The position numbers were made by a program, and so were the translations under genes. Positions 32,912 to 41,928 of a DNA stretch of 48,362 nt are shown here, in pieces (within the stretch, counting starts at the first letter, position 1; the number at the start of each line of letters is the position of its first letter). Source of the stretch: Acidimicrobiales bacterium (GTDB lineage: Bacteria; Actinomycetota; Acidimicrobiia; Acidimicrobiales; Acidimicrobilacustridaceae); the NCBI GenBank assembly GCA_025456085.1, contig JALOLF010000014.1, positions 1 through 48,362 on the forward strand, read 5' to 3'. The notes beneath the pieces are model-generated. The model did not search any database. It was not told the origin of the DNA and saw only the letters and a program-made list of their open reading frames with translations.

Positions 32912-34114
32912 TTAGCCGGCGAGGCGCACCGGTAGGCGCTTGATGGCGTTGTTGAGGTTCGACCGGGTGCGCTGTGGCGTGCCGGTCAACTCGACGGTGG
33001 CGAAGGTGTCGAGCAGCTCCTCGAGGAACACCCGACCCTCGAGGCGGGCCAGGTGGGCGCCGAGGCAGAAGTGCTCGCCGATGCCGAACGACAGGTGCGG
33101 GTTGGGGGAGCGGCGGATGTCGAAGCGCTGCGCGCCGGGGAACACGAGCTCGTCGCGGTTGGCCGACGTGTACCACATGGCCACCTTCTCGCCGGCGGCG
33201 ATGGGCACGTCGTGCAGCACGACGTCCTCGGTGGTGGTGCGGCGGAAGTAGTGCAGCGGGTTGTCGTAGCGCAGGATCTCCTCGATGGCGCCGGGGATGA
33301 GCGAGTGGTCGGCCCGTAAGGTGGCCAGCTGGTCGGGATGGTCGAGGAGGCGGACCAGCCCCGAGGCCAGCATGGTCTTGGTGGTGTCGTTGCCGGCGGT
33401 GACGAGCTGCACCAGGAACACGCCGAAGTCGACGTCGCTCATGGGTTGGCCGTCGAAGTCGGCGTCGAGGAGCAACGAGGTGAGGTCTTCGCGGGGCTCC
33501 TCCTGCCGACGGCGGGCGGCCAGCTCGATGCCGTACATGGCCAGCTCCATGCTGGGCCCGTAGGCGTCCTCGGGGCTCCCGGCCATGTCGGGGTCCTGGG
33601 CGCTGGTGTTGCGCTCGGCCAGCTCGTGGATGTGGTCCCAGTCCTCACGGGGGAGTCCGAACAGCTCGCCGATCACCTGGCTGGGCAGGGGCGCGGCCAC
33701 CTGGTGCACGAACTCGACGTCGCCGCGCTCGCGGGCCTCGGCCATGATCTCGCGGCAGATGGCCCGGATGCGGTCCTCGAGGCGGGTGATGGTGCGGGCC
33801 TTGAACGGCGGCGCCAGCGGCCGGCGGTACACGGTGTGGCGCGGCGGGTCCATGGCCAGCAGCATGTTGCGCAGCATCTCGAGGTTCTCGGGGTCGAGGT
33901 TCTCGAGCACCACCCCGCCCGCCCAGGCCGAGTACCGCACCGGCTGGCGGGCCACGGTCGTCACGTCGGCGTGGGTCAGCACCGCCCAGAAGCCGGGCTC
34001 CCCGTCCATCTCCTGCCAGTAGACGGGTTGGGTGCGGCGCAGCTCGGCCAGCAGCTCGTGGGGTGGGCCGTCGACGTAGGTGTCGGGATCGTGCAGCGCG
34101 CTGAGGGTCGTCAC
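32912..34114 (-). CDS. Cytochrome P450 (CYP124/CYP125-like group)
   Basis: 400 residues from GTG 34114. No ribosome site is seen; a TATCCC-like box 7 bases upstream may mean a leaderless start. I-helix VTAGNDTTK (oxygen-activating Thr), EEILRYDNP (ExxR), and heme loop SFGIGEHFCLGAHLARLE with the Cys ligand. The Asn in AGNDTTK and the DPENLEMLRNMLLAMDPPRH segment resemble actinobacterial P450s that hydroxylate steroid side chains or branched lipids. It needs ferredoxin and a reductase, which are not nearby. Divergent from DUF445. Confidence 0.9.
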   Translation of the reverse strand: MTTLSALHDPDTYVDGPPHELLAELRRTQPVYWQEMDGEPGFWAVLTHADVTTVARQPVRYSAWAGGVVLENLDPENLEMLRNMLLAMDPPRHTVYRRPLAPPFKARTITRLEDRIRAICREIMAEARERGDVEFVHQVAAPLPSQVIGELFGLPREDWDHIHELAERNTSAQDPDMAGSPEDAYGPSMELAMYGIELAARRRQEEPREDLTSLLLDADFDGQPMSDVDFGVFLVQLVTAGNDTTKTMLASGLVRLLDHPDQLATLRADHSLIPGAIEEILRYDNPLHYFRRTTTEDVVLHDVPIAAGEKVAMWYTSANRDELVFPGAQRFDIRRSPNPHLSFGIGEHFCLGAHLARLEGRVFLEELLDTFATVELTGTPQRTRSNLNNAIKRLPVRLAG

Positions 34115-34198
34115 GGTGCAAGGGATACCACTCCTGCCCGGCCGGTGCCGGCGCCGGTGCCACCTCGGGGCGGCCACGGTCGGCTATCGCGTGCAGCC

Positions 34199-35470
34199 AT
34201 GACCTCGACGCTCGCCGCACCTCCCCCCGTCCGTTCCCAGGAGCTGCGACGGGAACGCCTGGTGGTCATGCGTCGACGGGCCACGATGCTGCTCACCGCC
34301 GTGACGGCCGTGTTCCTGGGGGTGACCGTCCTCGGTGGCGACGCGACCTGGGTGGGCTACGTGCAGGCCACGGCCGAGGCGGCGATGGTGGGTGGCCTGG
34401 CCGACTGGTTCGCCGTCGTGGCCCTGTTCCGCCATCCGCTCGGCATCCCCATCCCGCACACCGCGGTCATCGTGGAGCGCAAGGACCAGTTCGGGGCCAC
34501 GTTGGGCGAGTTCGTGCAGGAGGCCTTCCTCACGCCCGAGACCATCTCCGCCCGCGTGCGCGCCGCCGGCGTCGCCGCCCGCACCGCGGCCTGGCTGCGC
34601 GACCCCGACCACGCGGCCCGGGTGGCGGGCGAGGTGCTCGACGGCGCCGTGGGCCTGGCCGACCTGGTGCGGGACGAGGACGTGCACCGGGTGCTCGAGC
34701 AGACGGTGCGCGAGCGCCTCGACGCCGTGCCCCTGGCGCCGCTGGCCGGGCGCACGCTGGCGTTGGTGATCCGCGACGGTCGTCACCAGCAGGTGCTCGA
34801 CGTGGCGCTGCGCGGCCTCGACCGCTACCTCGACGACCACCGTGACGAGCTGCGCGAGCGGCTGGGGACGTCGTCGCCGTGGTGGCTGCCCGGCGCGGCG
34901 GAGGACCGGATCTTCGAGCGTCTCCTGGCCGGCGCCCGCACCCTCATCGCCGAGATGCTGGAGGACCACGGTCACCATCTGCGCGTCGAGTTCGAGACCC
35001 GCCTGGTGGCCCTGGCCCGGGACCTGCAGACCTCGCCGGGCTACCGGCTGCGGGGTGAGGAGCTCAAGCACGAGCTGTTGGAGCAGCCCCAGGTACGCGA
35101 GCTGGTGGCCTCCCTGTGGAGCGACGCCAAACGCACGCTGCGGGGCCAGGCCGCCGACCCCGGTTCGGCGCTGCGCCGTCAGCTGGCCTCGGGCATCGGG
35201 GCCGTCGGCGCCCGCCTGGCCGAGGACCCGGTGCTCGCCGCCAAGCTGGAGGACGGCCTCGTGCGCGGCGTGAGCCACGTGGCGGCCCGCTTCCAGGGGG
35301 AGATCGGCGAGCTCGTGCGGGGCACCATCGAGCGCTGGGACGCCGAGGAGACGGCGGAGCGCCTCGAGCTGCTGCTGGGTCCGGACCTGCAGTTCATCCG
35401 CATCAACGGCACGGTCGTCGGCGCCCTGGCCGGACTGACCCTGCACACCGTGGCCGAGCTGCTGGCCTGA
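34199..35470 (+). CDS. DUF445 family membrane protein
   Basis: 423 residues. One hydrophobic segment near the start (TMLLTAVTAVFLGVTVL) is followed by the family block AEAAMVGGLADWFAVVALFRHPLGIPIPHTAVI. A long helical, probably extramembrane, region follows with repeated Asp/Glu/Arg. The second anchor is at the C-terminus (FIRINGTVVGALAGLTLHTVAELL). The family (YjiN-like) is widespread and its function is unknown. It is divergent from the P450 and converges with the second P450. Confidence 0.9.
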   Translation: MTSTLAAPPPVRSQELRRERLVVMRRRATMLLTAVTAVFLGVTVLGGDATWVGYVQATAEAAMVGGLADWFAVVALFRHPLGIPIPHTAVIVERKDQFGATLGEFVQEAFLTPETISARVRAAGVAARTAAWLRDPDHAARVAGEVLDGAVGLADLVRDEDVHRVLEQTVRERLDAVPLAPLAGRTLALVIRDGRHQQVLDVALRGLDRYLDDHRDELRERLGTSSPWWLPGAAEDRIFERLLAGARTLIAEMLEDHGHHLRVEFETRLVALARDLQTSPGYRLRGEELKHELLEQPQVRELVASLWSDAKRTLRGQAADPGSALRRQLASGIGAVGARLAEDPVLAAKLEDGLVRGVSHVAARFQGEIGELVRGTIERWDAEETAERLELLLGPDLQFIRINGTVVGALAGLTLHTVAELLA

Positions 35471-35501
35471 CCTCGCCCCCTCCCTCCACCAGCCGTTCCC
35501 T

Positions 35502-35548
35502 CCGAAATCGGGTCCTCAGAGGTCGGTCTCCGACTCCCGGACGCGCAA
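35502..35548 (+). repeat. Intergenic palindromic repeat, family A copy 3
   Basis: A 47-bp element with central hairpin GTCGG-TCT-CCGAC. It is extended here by TTTCGG (35549-35554), which pairs with the leading CCGAAA and gives terminal inverted repeats. It lies between the converging DUF445 and P450 genes. Confidence 0.8.
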
Positions 35549-35555
35549 TTTCGGT

Positions 35556-35590
35556 GGGTGGGTGGGTGGGTTTGGGGCCGGGGGTGGGGG
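35556..35590 (+). other. G-quadruplex-prone G-tract run
   Basis: Four GGG tracts separated by single T (35556-35570), then GGGG, GGGGG and GGGGG tracts up to 35590, directly before the P450 stop. Single-base loops give very stable parallel quadruplexes. It would lie in the 3' end of the DUF445 transcript. Confidence 0.7.
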
Positions 35591-36862
35591 TCAGGCGACG
35601 CTGACGCGGACGGGGAGGCGGTCGAGGCCGCGCAGCACGAAGGTGTTGCGCCACGCCGGGGTCTCCTCGACCAGCTCGAGGTGGGCGAAGCGCTCGAGCA
35701 GGCGACGGAACACCACCTGGCCCTCGAGGCGGGCCAGCGACGCGCCCAGGCAGTAGTGGATGCCGCTGCCGAAGCTCAGCACGGGCGTGTCGCGGGCGGT
35801 GATGCGGAACGTGTCGGGGTCGTCCCACACGGCCGGGTCCCGGTTGGCGGCGCCGAGGAAGGTCATGACCCACTCGCCGGTCTCGACGACCCGGCCCGCC
35901 ACCTCGGTGGGCTCGGCGGCCCGGCGGGCGTCGAACTGCACGGGGGACTCGTAGCGCAGCAGCTCCTCCACCGCGAGCGGGGTGAGGCCCGGGTCGGCGC
36001 GCAGCCGGGCCAGCTCGTCGGGGTTGCGCAGCAGGGTCACCAGCCCGTTGCCGATGAGGTTGGTCGTGGTCTCGAACCCGGCGGCGAACACCAGGATGAG
36101 CGTGGCCACCATCTCGTCCTCGGTCAGCCGGTCGGCCTCGTCGTGGGCGGTGAGCAGCACCGAGGTCAGGTCGTCGCGGGGGTCCCGGCGCCGGGTGGCG
36201 ATCAGGTCCCGGAAGTAGGCCTGCAGCTCGTCGGCGGCCCGCCCCACCTCCGCCAGCTGTTCGTCGGTGAGGCCCGGTTCGAGCCCCGACGCCGCGGTGC
36301 GCACCAGCGGCCGGAACGCGTCGCGGTCCTCGGGCGGCACGCCGACGAGCTCGCCGATGACCTTGACCGGCAGCGGGAAGGCGAGCACGTCGAGCACGTC
36401 CACCTCGCCGGACGCGGCCATGGCGTCGAGCAGCTCGTCGGTCATGGCCTCGATGGCGGGGCGCAGCGCCTCGACCCGTCGGGGGGTGAAGCCCCGGCTC
36501 ACCAGGCCCCGCAAGCGGGTGTGGTCGGGAGGGTTGAGGCGCAGCAGCGAACGGGTGGCGACGGGGCTCTCCCGGGTGCGCCGGGGGCCGAACAGCATCG
36601 TCTGGCTCTCGACGGCGGCGCCCGGTTCCGGGTCGCCGGGCAGCACGGTCGAGGGTTGCACCAGGTGCGGGTCGCGTAGGACCGACCGGCAGTCCTCGTA
36701 GCGGGACAGGAACCACATGGGTCCGAACCCGGAGCGGTGGACCGGGGCGTGCTCCAACAGCCAGCGGTAGGTGGGGTACGGGTCGGCGCGGCCGTCGGGG
36801 CTGAGCAGCAGGTGGACCACGGCCTCGTCGGCCGAGGCGTGCGCGGGTTCCGCGATGGCCAT
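35591..36862 (-). CDS. Cytochrome P450
   Basis: 423 residues from ATG 36862, with TAGGCT (36869-36874) 6 bases upstream. I-helix FAAGFETTTN, ExxR in EELLRYESP, a typical C-helix RLNPPDHTRLRGLVSRGFTPRRVE, and heme loop SFGSGIHYCLGASLARLEG. This is a soluble class I bacterial P450, unlike the first one in its I-helix (GFETT versus GNDTT), so the two probably have different substrates. No redox partner is seen. It is divergent from the CMD-SDR pair, with which it may share a substrate path. Confidence 0.92.
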   Translation of the reverse strand: MAIAEPAHASADEAVVHLLLSPDGRADPYPTYRWLLEHAPVHRSGFGPMWFLSRYEDCRSVLRDPHLVQPSTVLPGDPEPGAAVESQTMLFGPRRTRESPVATRSLLRLNPPDHTRLRGLVSRGFTPRRVEALRPAIEAMTDELLDAMAASGEVDVLDVLAFPLPVKVIGELVGVPPEDRDAFRPLVRTAASGLEPGLTDEQLAEVGRAADELQAYFRDLIATRRRDPRDDLTSVLLTAHDEADRLTEDEMVATLILVFAAGFETTTNLIGNGLVTLLRNPDELARLRADPGLTPLAVEELLRYESPVQFDARRAAEPTEVAGRVVETGEWVMTFLGAANRDPAVWDDPDTFRITARDTPVLSFGSGIHYCLGASLARLEGQVVFRRLLERFAHLELVEETPAWRNTFVLRGLDRLPVRVSVA

Positions 36863-36983
36863 GGGCGGAGCCTATGGGTTCACCGTCCCTGCCGCCGGTC
36901 CGCGTGCCGTCGCTGCGCCAGCAGACGACTCGACGACGGGCAAGACTGCGGTCGATCCGCGGCGCGAGCACGAGGAGGCCACG

Positions 36984-37523
36984 TTGCCCCACACCCCCCG
37001 CCTGGAACCCGTCCCCGACACCGATCTGGATCCCGAGACGGCCGCGCTCGTCGAGCGACTCGGGGGCCTGCACATCTTCCGGACCCTGGCCCATCACCCC
37101 GAGCTCTTGCGCAGCTGGCTCGGCTTCGGCACGCACGTGCTGCTGGGGTCCCGGCTCGATCCCCGCAGCCGCGAGCTGGTGATCCTGCGCACCGGGTGGC
37201 GGTGCGGGTCCGACTACGAGTTCGGCCAGCACACCCTGATCGCCACGCAGGCCGGGATCACCGAGGAGGAGGTTCGCCGGCTCACCTTCGCCGTGGGTGC
37301 CGAGGGATGGAGCGACGAGGAGCGCACGCTGCTGGTGGCCACCGACGAGCTGATCGACGACCACGTGGTGGGCGACGAGACGTGGGAGCGGCTCACCGGC
37401 TTCCTCGACACGCCACAGGTGATGGACCTGGTGTTCACCGTCGGGCAGTACGCGCTGGTGTCGATGGCGCTCAACTCCTTCGGCGTGCAGCGTGAGGCCG
37501 GTGTGCCGGGGTTCCCGTCATGA
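36984..37523 (+). CDS. Carboxymuconolactone decarboxylase (CMD/AhpD-fold) family protein
   Basis: 179 residues from TTG 36984, chosen because AGGAGG (36973-36978) sits 5 bases upstream. The CMD core is ELVILRTGWRCGSDYEFGQHTLIA. There is one Cys and no CxxC pair, so peroxidase activity of the AhpD kind is unlikely. The DYE-FGQH acid/His pair is retained, as in members linked to aromatic or steroid degradation. The stop overlaps the next gene's ATG (ATGA), so CMD and SDR proteins are probably made together. Confidence 0.88.
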   Translation: MPHTPRLEPVPDTDLDPETAALVERLGGLHIFRTLAHHPELLRSWLGFGTHVLLGSRLDPRSRELVILRTGWRCGSDYEFGQHTLIATQAGITEEEVRRLTFAVGAEGWSDEERTLLVATDELIDDHVVGDETWERLTGFLDTPQVMDLVFTVGQYALVSMALNSFGVQREAGVPGFPS

Positions 37524-38389
37524 GCGCGCCCGGCGCGCCGGGTGCGTCGGGCGCGCCGCCGGGTCGGGGCCGGCTGGCGGGCAAGGTCGCGGTCGTGGTG
37601 GGCGCGGGTCAGGCACCGGGGGAGACGATCGGCAACGGCCGGGCCGCGGCGGTGCTGTTCGCCCGGGAGGGCGCTCGGGTGCTGGTCGTCGACCGGGACC
37701 CCGACTCGGCCCGGGAGACGTGCGAGCGCATCACGGCCGAGGGTGGCATCGCCGAGCCCTTCCGGGCCGACGTGGCCGAGGAGCGGGACTGCGCGGCGAT
37801 GGCGACGGCCGCGCTGGACCGCTTCGGGCGCATCGACGTGCTCCACAACAACGTGGGCATCGGCGCCGGGGACGCGGGCTCCCTCGACCTGTCCGTCGAG
37901 CACTGGGACCGCATCCACCAGGTGAACCTGCGGGGCATGTGGCTCACCGCCAAGCACGTGGTGCCCCACCTGCGCGCCCAGCGGTCGGGGGCGGTGGTCA
38001 ACGTGTCGTCGGCGGCCGCCGTGTGCAGCATCCCGATCCTCGCCTACAAGACGGCCAAGGCGGGGGTGAACGCCCTCACCCAGGAGCTGGCCGTGGAGCA
38101 CGCCCCGTTCGGCGTGCGTGTCAACGCGGTCATGCCCGGCCTCATCGACACGCCCATGGCCGTCGACGGCTGGGCGGACGCGCTCGGCGTGAGCCGCGAG
38201 GAGATCCGGGCCCAGCGCGACCGCCTCGTGCCGTTGCACTCGCACGGCGACGACGGCGAGCTGCGCCCCCGCATGGGCACCGCCTGGGACGTGGCCCGGG
38301 CCGCCCTGTACCTGGCCAGCGACGAGGCCTCCTTCGTGACCGGGGTGGTGCTCCCCGTCGACGGCGGGCAGTGCGCCCGGGTGGGCTGA
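37520..38389 (+). CDS. SDR family oxidoreductase with unusual nucleotide loop
   Basis: 289 residues. The Gly-rich loop is not the usual TGxxxGIG but VGAGQAPGETIGNGRA (residues 27-42), an inserted form. Other SDR elements are intact: NNVG (110-113), S163/S164, Y176 and K180 (YKTAK), then a PGLIDTPM block and VDGG near the end. The longer loop may change cofactor handling. It overlaps the CMD gene by 4 bases, which suggests a shared pathway with the adjacent P450. Confidence 0.9.
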   Translation: MSAPGAPGASGAPPGRGRLAGKVAVVVGAGQAPGETIGNGRAAAVLFAREGARVLVVDRDPDSARETCERITAEGGIAEPFRADVAEERDCAAMATAALDRFGRIDVLHNNVGIGAGDAGSLDLSVEHWDRIHQVNLRGMWLTAKHVVPHLRAQRSGAVVNVSSAAAVCSIPILAYKTAKAGVNALTQELAVEHAPFGVRVNAVMPGLIDTPMAVDGWADALGVSREEIRAQRDRLVPLHSHGDDGELRPRMGTAWDVARAALYLASDEASFVTGVVLPVDGGQCARVG

Positions 38390-38512
38390 TCAGCGCAGGA
38401 GCAGGTTCAGCACCACGGTCGCCACCACCGAGGCCAGCACCGAGCACAGGATCATGAGCAGGCAGCCGACGCCACCGCCGAGGGGACGGACCTCGACGTC
38501 ACCGATGCGCAC
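38390..38512 (-). CDS. 40-residue single-pass membrane protein
   Basis: GTG 38512 is preceded by GGAGG with 5 bases between, which supports this small gene. Residues 1-10 are polar (MRIGDVEVRP), then a GGGVG hinge and one hydrophobic helix (about 17-37), ending LLLR. It converges with the SDR gene, its stop beginning on the base after the SDR stop, and is divergent from the HD gene. Small conserved membrane proteins of this shape occur widely in actinobacteria. Function unknown. Confidence 0.6.
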   Translation of the reverse strand: MRIGDVEVRPLGGGVGCLLMILCSVLASVVATVVLNLLLR

Positions 38513-38569
38513 CGTGGCCTCCGGTGCGGCCGGGTTCGCGGGAGCCGGCCGCGGTGCCACGATAGGGAC

Positions 38570-39328
38570 GTGTCCGACGACTTCCAGCCTCGCGACGCGC
38601 TCGAGCGCGAGGCGCTCGAGCTGGCCCGTGATCTGCACGCCGGGCAGACCGACAAGGCGACCGGCGCGCCCTACGTGGAGCACCCGATGCGGGTGGCGTC
38701 CCAGGTGCAGCGCTGGGGCGGCTCCCCGGTCCAGGTCGCGGCGGCCCTCCTGCACGACGCCCTGGAGGACGCCCCGGCGGACGCCGGCGCAGCCGCTCGC
38801 ATCGACGCGCTCGACGCGGGCGTGCTCGACCTGGTGGAGGCGTGCTCGGACCACACCCCCGACCGGGGCCCGGAGAAGGCGCCGTGGCTGGCGCGCAAGA
38901 TCGCGCACCTGCGCGGGCTCCAGGAGGCGACCGGGGAACGTCGCGCGGTGCTGCGCGAGGTGGCGCCGGTCGTGGCCGCCGACAAGATCGACGCCCTGGT
39001 CCGCACCACCGCCGCCCTCCGGGAGCCGGGAGCGGACCTCTGGAGGGAGGGCATCTTCAAGGGCGGTCGGCTGGGCACGCTGTGGTACTACGCCTCGATG
39101 GTGGACGCGGTGCAGGGGCTCCTCGTCGCGCCGGCCCCGGGCGGGGACGCGACCCTCGACGAGGCCGTCGTGGCCGCGGACCTGCAGCGGGTCTTCGACG
39201 CCTTCGCCGAGGCGGCAGGGCTCCCCGACGCCGGCCGGGACCGTGACGGGCTGCTGCGTGGCGCCCTCGCCGCGTCGTACCCCGAGGGCATCCGATCCGA
39301 CCAGCGCGGGTCGATCGACAAAGCCTGA
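38570..39328 (+). CDS. HD-domain phosphohydrolase (SpoT-hydrolase-like)
   Basis: 252 residues from GTG 38570. The N-terminal half matches the (p)ppGpp-hydrolase-type HD fold: [36 protein letters not shown] with H62-D63 and a downstream ED pair, and a late AADKIDAL block. No synthetase, TGS or ACT domain follows, so this is a stand-alone member like small alarmone hydrolases or general HD hydrolases. The substrate is unproven. CACGAT (38558-38563) lies 6 bases before GTG. Its stop codon overlaps the candidate cysK operator. Confidence 0.8.
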   Translation: MSDDFQPRDALEREALELARDLHAGQTDKATGAPYVEHPMRVASQVQRWGGSPVQVAAALLHDALEDAPADAGAAARIDALDAGVLDLVEACSDHTPDRGPEKAPWLARKIAHLRGLQEATGERRAVLREVAPVVAADKIDALVRTTAALREPGADLWREGIFKGGRLGTLWYYASMVDAVQGLLVAPAPGGDATLDEAVVAADLQRVFDAFAEAAGLPDAGRDRDGLLRGALAASYPEGIRSDQRGSIDKA

Positions 39329-39339
39329 CCAGTTTGGTC
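39327..39339. promoter_or_regulatory. Inverted repeat at the cysK promoter
   Basis: GACCA-GTT-TGGTC, perfect 5-bp arms, overlapping the HD gene stop. A good -10 (TAGGAT, 39351-39356) lies 11 bases downstream, so the repeat occupies the -35 zone. The layout resembles Rrf2-family (CymR/IscR-type) sites at cysteine genes; that identity is inferred. Confidence 0.55.
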
Positions 39340-39352
39340 GGGAATCTGGGTA

Positions 39353-39390
39353 GGATCCGGTCGACCGGGTCCGTGGTGGACCGGGGGAGG
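39353..39390 (+). promoter_or_regulatory. Structured leader of cysK
   Basis: A 20-base near-palindrome (39353-39372, one mismatched pair, centre GTCGAC). Its right arm GGTCC (39368-39372) can instead pair with GGACC (39378-39382) just before the purine-rich GGGGGAGG stretch. The two hairpins exclude each other, so a switch is possible. Confidence 0.35.
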
Positions 39391-39402
39391 ACGGAGCCCG
39401 CC

Positions 39403-40335
<933 letters not shown>

Positions 40336-40349
40336 GCCGGCGGGCCGAC

Positions 40350-41051
40350 ATGCTCGCCACCCTCCGGCGTGACGTCGAGGCGGCCCGCACGCGGGACCCT
40401 GCCGCCCGCAGCCGACTCGAGGTCGCGCTGTGCTACCCGGGTCTGCACGCCCTGTGGGCGCACCGGTTCAACCACCGCCTCTGGCAGCGTGGCCACCGGC
40501 TCACGGCGCGGCTGTCGTCGACGTTGGTGCGCTGGCTCACCGGCGTGGAGATCCACCCCGCGGCCACGCTCGGACAGGGCCTGTTCCTCGACCACGCCAT
40601 GGGGGTGGTCATCGGCGAGACCGCCGAGGTCGGCGACGACGTCACGATCTACCACGGGGTGACCCTCGGCGGCACGAGCCTGAAGCGTGAGAAGCGCCAT
40701 CCCACCATCGGCGACCGGGTCACCATCGGCGCCGGCGCCAAGGTGCTCGGTCCCGTCACGGTGGGCCACGACAGCCGCATCGGGGCCAACGCCGTGGTCG
40801 TGAAGTCGGTGCCGCCCAACTCGGTGGTGGTGGGCGTGCCCGGTCAGGTGATCGTGCGCAGCCGACCCCGGTCGGTCGGCGCCCCTCCCGACCTCGAGGA
40901 CACGCTCGTCCCGGACCTGGTGGGCACGAGCCTGCAGGTGCTGTTGTCGCGCGTCGACGAGCTGGAGCTGACCCTCACCGGTCGGGCCGCCATGGCCGGC
41001 ACGCGGCCCTCGGAGAACGGGCTGTGGTCCGGGGAGGACTTCTCCATCTGA
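40350..41051 (+). CDS. cysE: Serine O-acetyltransferase (EpsC-type)
   Basis: 233 residues. A short helical N-terminus ([16 protein letters not shown]) is followed by the left-handed beta-helix of hexapeptide repeats ([58 protein letters not shown]). His residues in DHAMG and YHGVTLGG serve catalysis. It acetylates serine with acetyl-CoA. The tail [10 protein letters not shown] extends past the core and ends in Ile, as in CysE proteins that dock into CysK. It lies directly behind cysK. Confidence 0.95.
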   Translation: MLATLRRDVEAARTRDPAARSRLEVALCYPGLHALWAHRFNHRLWQRGHRLTARLSSTLVRWLTGVEIHPAATLGQGLFLDHAMGVVIGETAEVGDDVTIYHGVTLGGTSLKREKRHPTIGDRVTIGAGAKVLGPVTVGHDSRIGANAVVVKSVPPNSVVVGVPGQVIVRSRPRSVGAPPDLEDTLVPDLVGTSLQVLLSRVDELELTLTGRAAMAGTRPSENGLWSGEDFSI

Positions 41052-41061
41052 CCCGTCCCGG

Positions 41062-41928
41062 TCAGCGGCGGCCGGTGCGCTCGGCGTCGGCCTCGGCCTG
41101 GCGACGGCGAGCGGTTCGGATGGGCCCGCCGCTCTCCACGTACTGCCGCAGGGAGCGCTCCATCTCCTGGGCGAAGATGACCTGCACCGCCTGCATGCCG
41201 GCGGGGCGCAGCGCCTCGAAGGCAGCGGCGATCTCGTCGGGCTCGCCGCTGCGGCCGAAGCCGTGGCCGGCCCGGTCGGCGAAGAACCGCACCAGCTCGT
41301 CGGCCATCTTGGCCAGGCGGGTGCGCATGACCTCGCCCGCCTCGAAGGCCGTCTCGGCGTCGAGGCCGGCGGCGTCGAGCCGGGTGCTCAGGTCGAGCAG
41401 CGCCGGACTGGGCACCACGAACATCGCCGGACGGCTGTTGCCCTGGCGGGTCACGGTGCCCTGGCGCTGCAGCTCACCCAGGATGCCCGGCCGATCGCCG
41501 AGGGGTCCGAGGCGCTCGAGGAGCTCCTCCTCGCTCAGCACGACGGGTCGGTCGTCGGACCACGGCGCCTGCAGACGGTCGCTCACGCCGAGCCACTGCT
41601 GGAGCGAGTCGCCCCCCTCGGTGACCTGGCGCAGCGCGTCGCGGATGGCGTCGAGCTGCAGGCCACGGTCCTGGAGCTCGCCGATGATCCGCAGTCGGTC
41701 GAGGTGGTCGTGGCCGTAGTACGCGACCCGCCCCCGCCGCACGGGCGGGGGCAGGGTTCCCTTGGACTGGTAGAAGCGGATCGTGCGGCTGGGTACGCCG
41801 CTGCGGGCGGCGAGCTCGTCGATGGTGTACGCCGGCTCGTCGAGCTCCCCGTCGTCGGCCGCGACCGGCGCCTCGTCGGCTGCGGGGGTCGGACCGTCCT
41901 CGGTGGGCAGCTCCATGAGCGTCATCAT
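41062..41928 (-). CDS. MerR-family transcriptional regulator
   Basis: 288 residues. After an acidic tail (about 32 residues) comes the MerR winged helix: YTIDELAARSGVPSRTIRFYQSKGTLPPPVRRGRVAYYGHDHLDRLRII. A coiled-coil region and a long C-terminal domain (about 170 residues) follow, without a Cys cluster for metal sensing, so a non-metal signal is likely. ATG overlaps the stop of the diiron oxygenase gene (ATGA), so they form one operon. It probably controls that operon through the inverted repeat at 42881-42898. Confidence 0.9.
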   Translation of the reverse strand: MMTLMELPTEDGPTPAADEAPVAADDGELDEPAYTIDELAARSGVPSRTIRFYQSKGTLPPPVRRGRVAYYGHDHLDRLRIIGELQDRGLQLDAIRDALRQVTEGGDSLQQWLGVSDRLQAPWSDDRPVVLSEEELLERLGPLGDRPGILGELQRQGTVTRQGNSRPAMFVVPSPALLDLSTRLDAAGLDAETAFEAGEVMRTRLAKMADELVRFFADRAGHGFGRSGEPDEIAAAFEALRPAGMQAVQVIFAQEMERSLRQYVESGGPIRTARRRQAEADAERTGRR

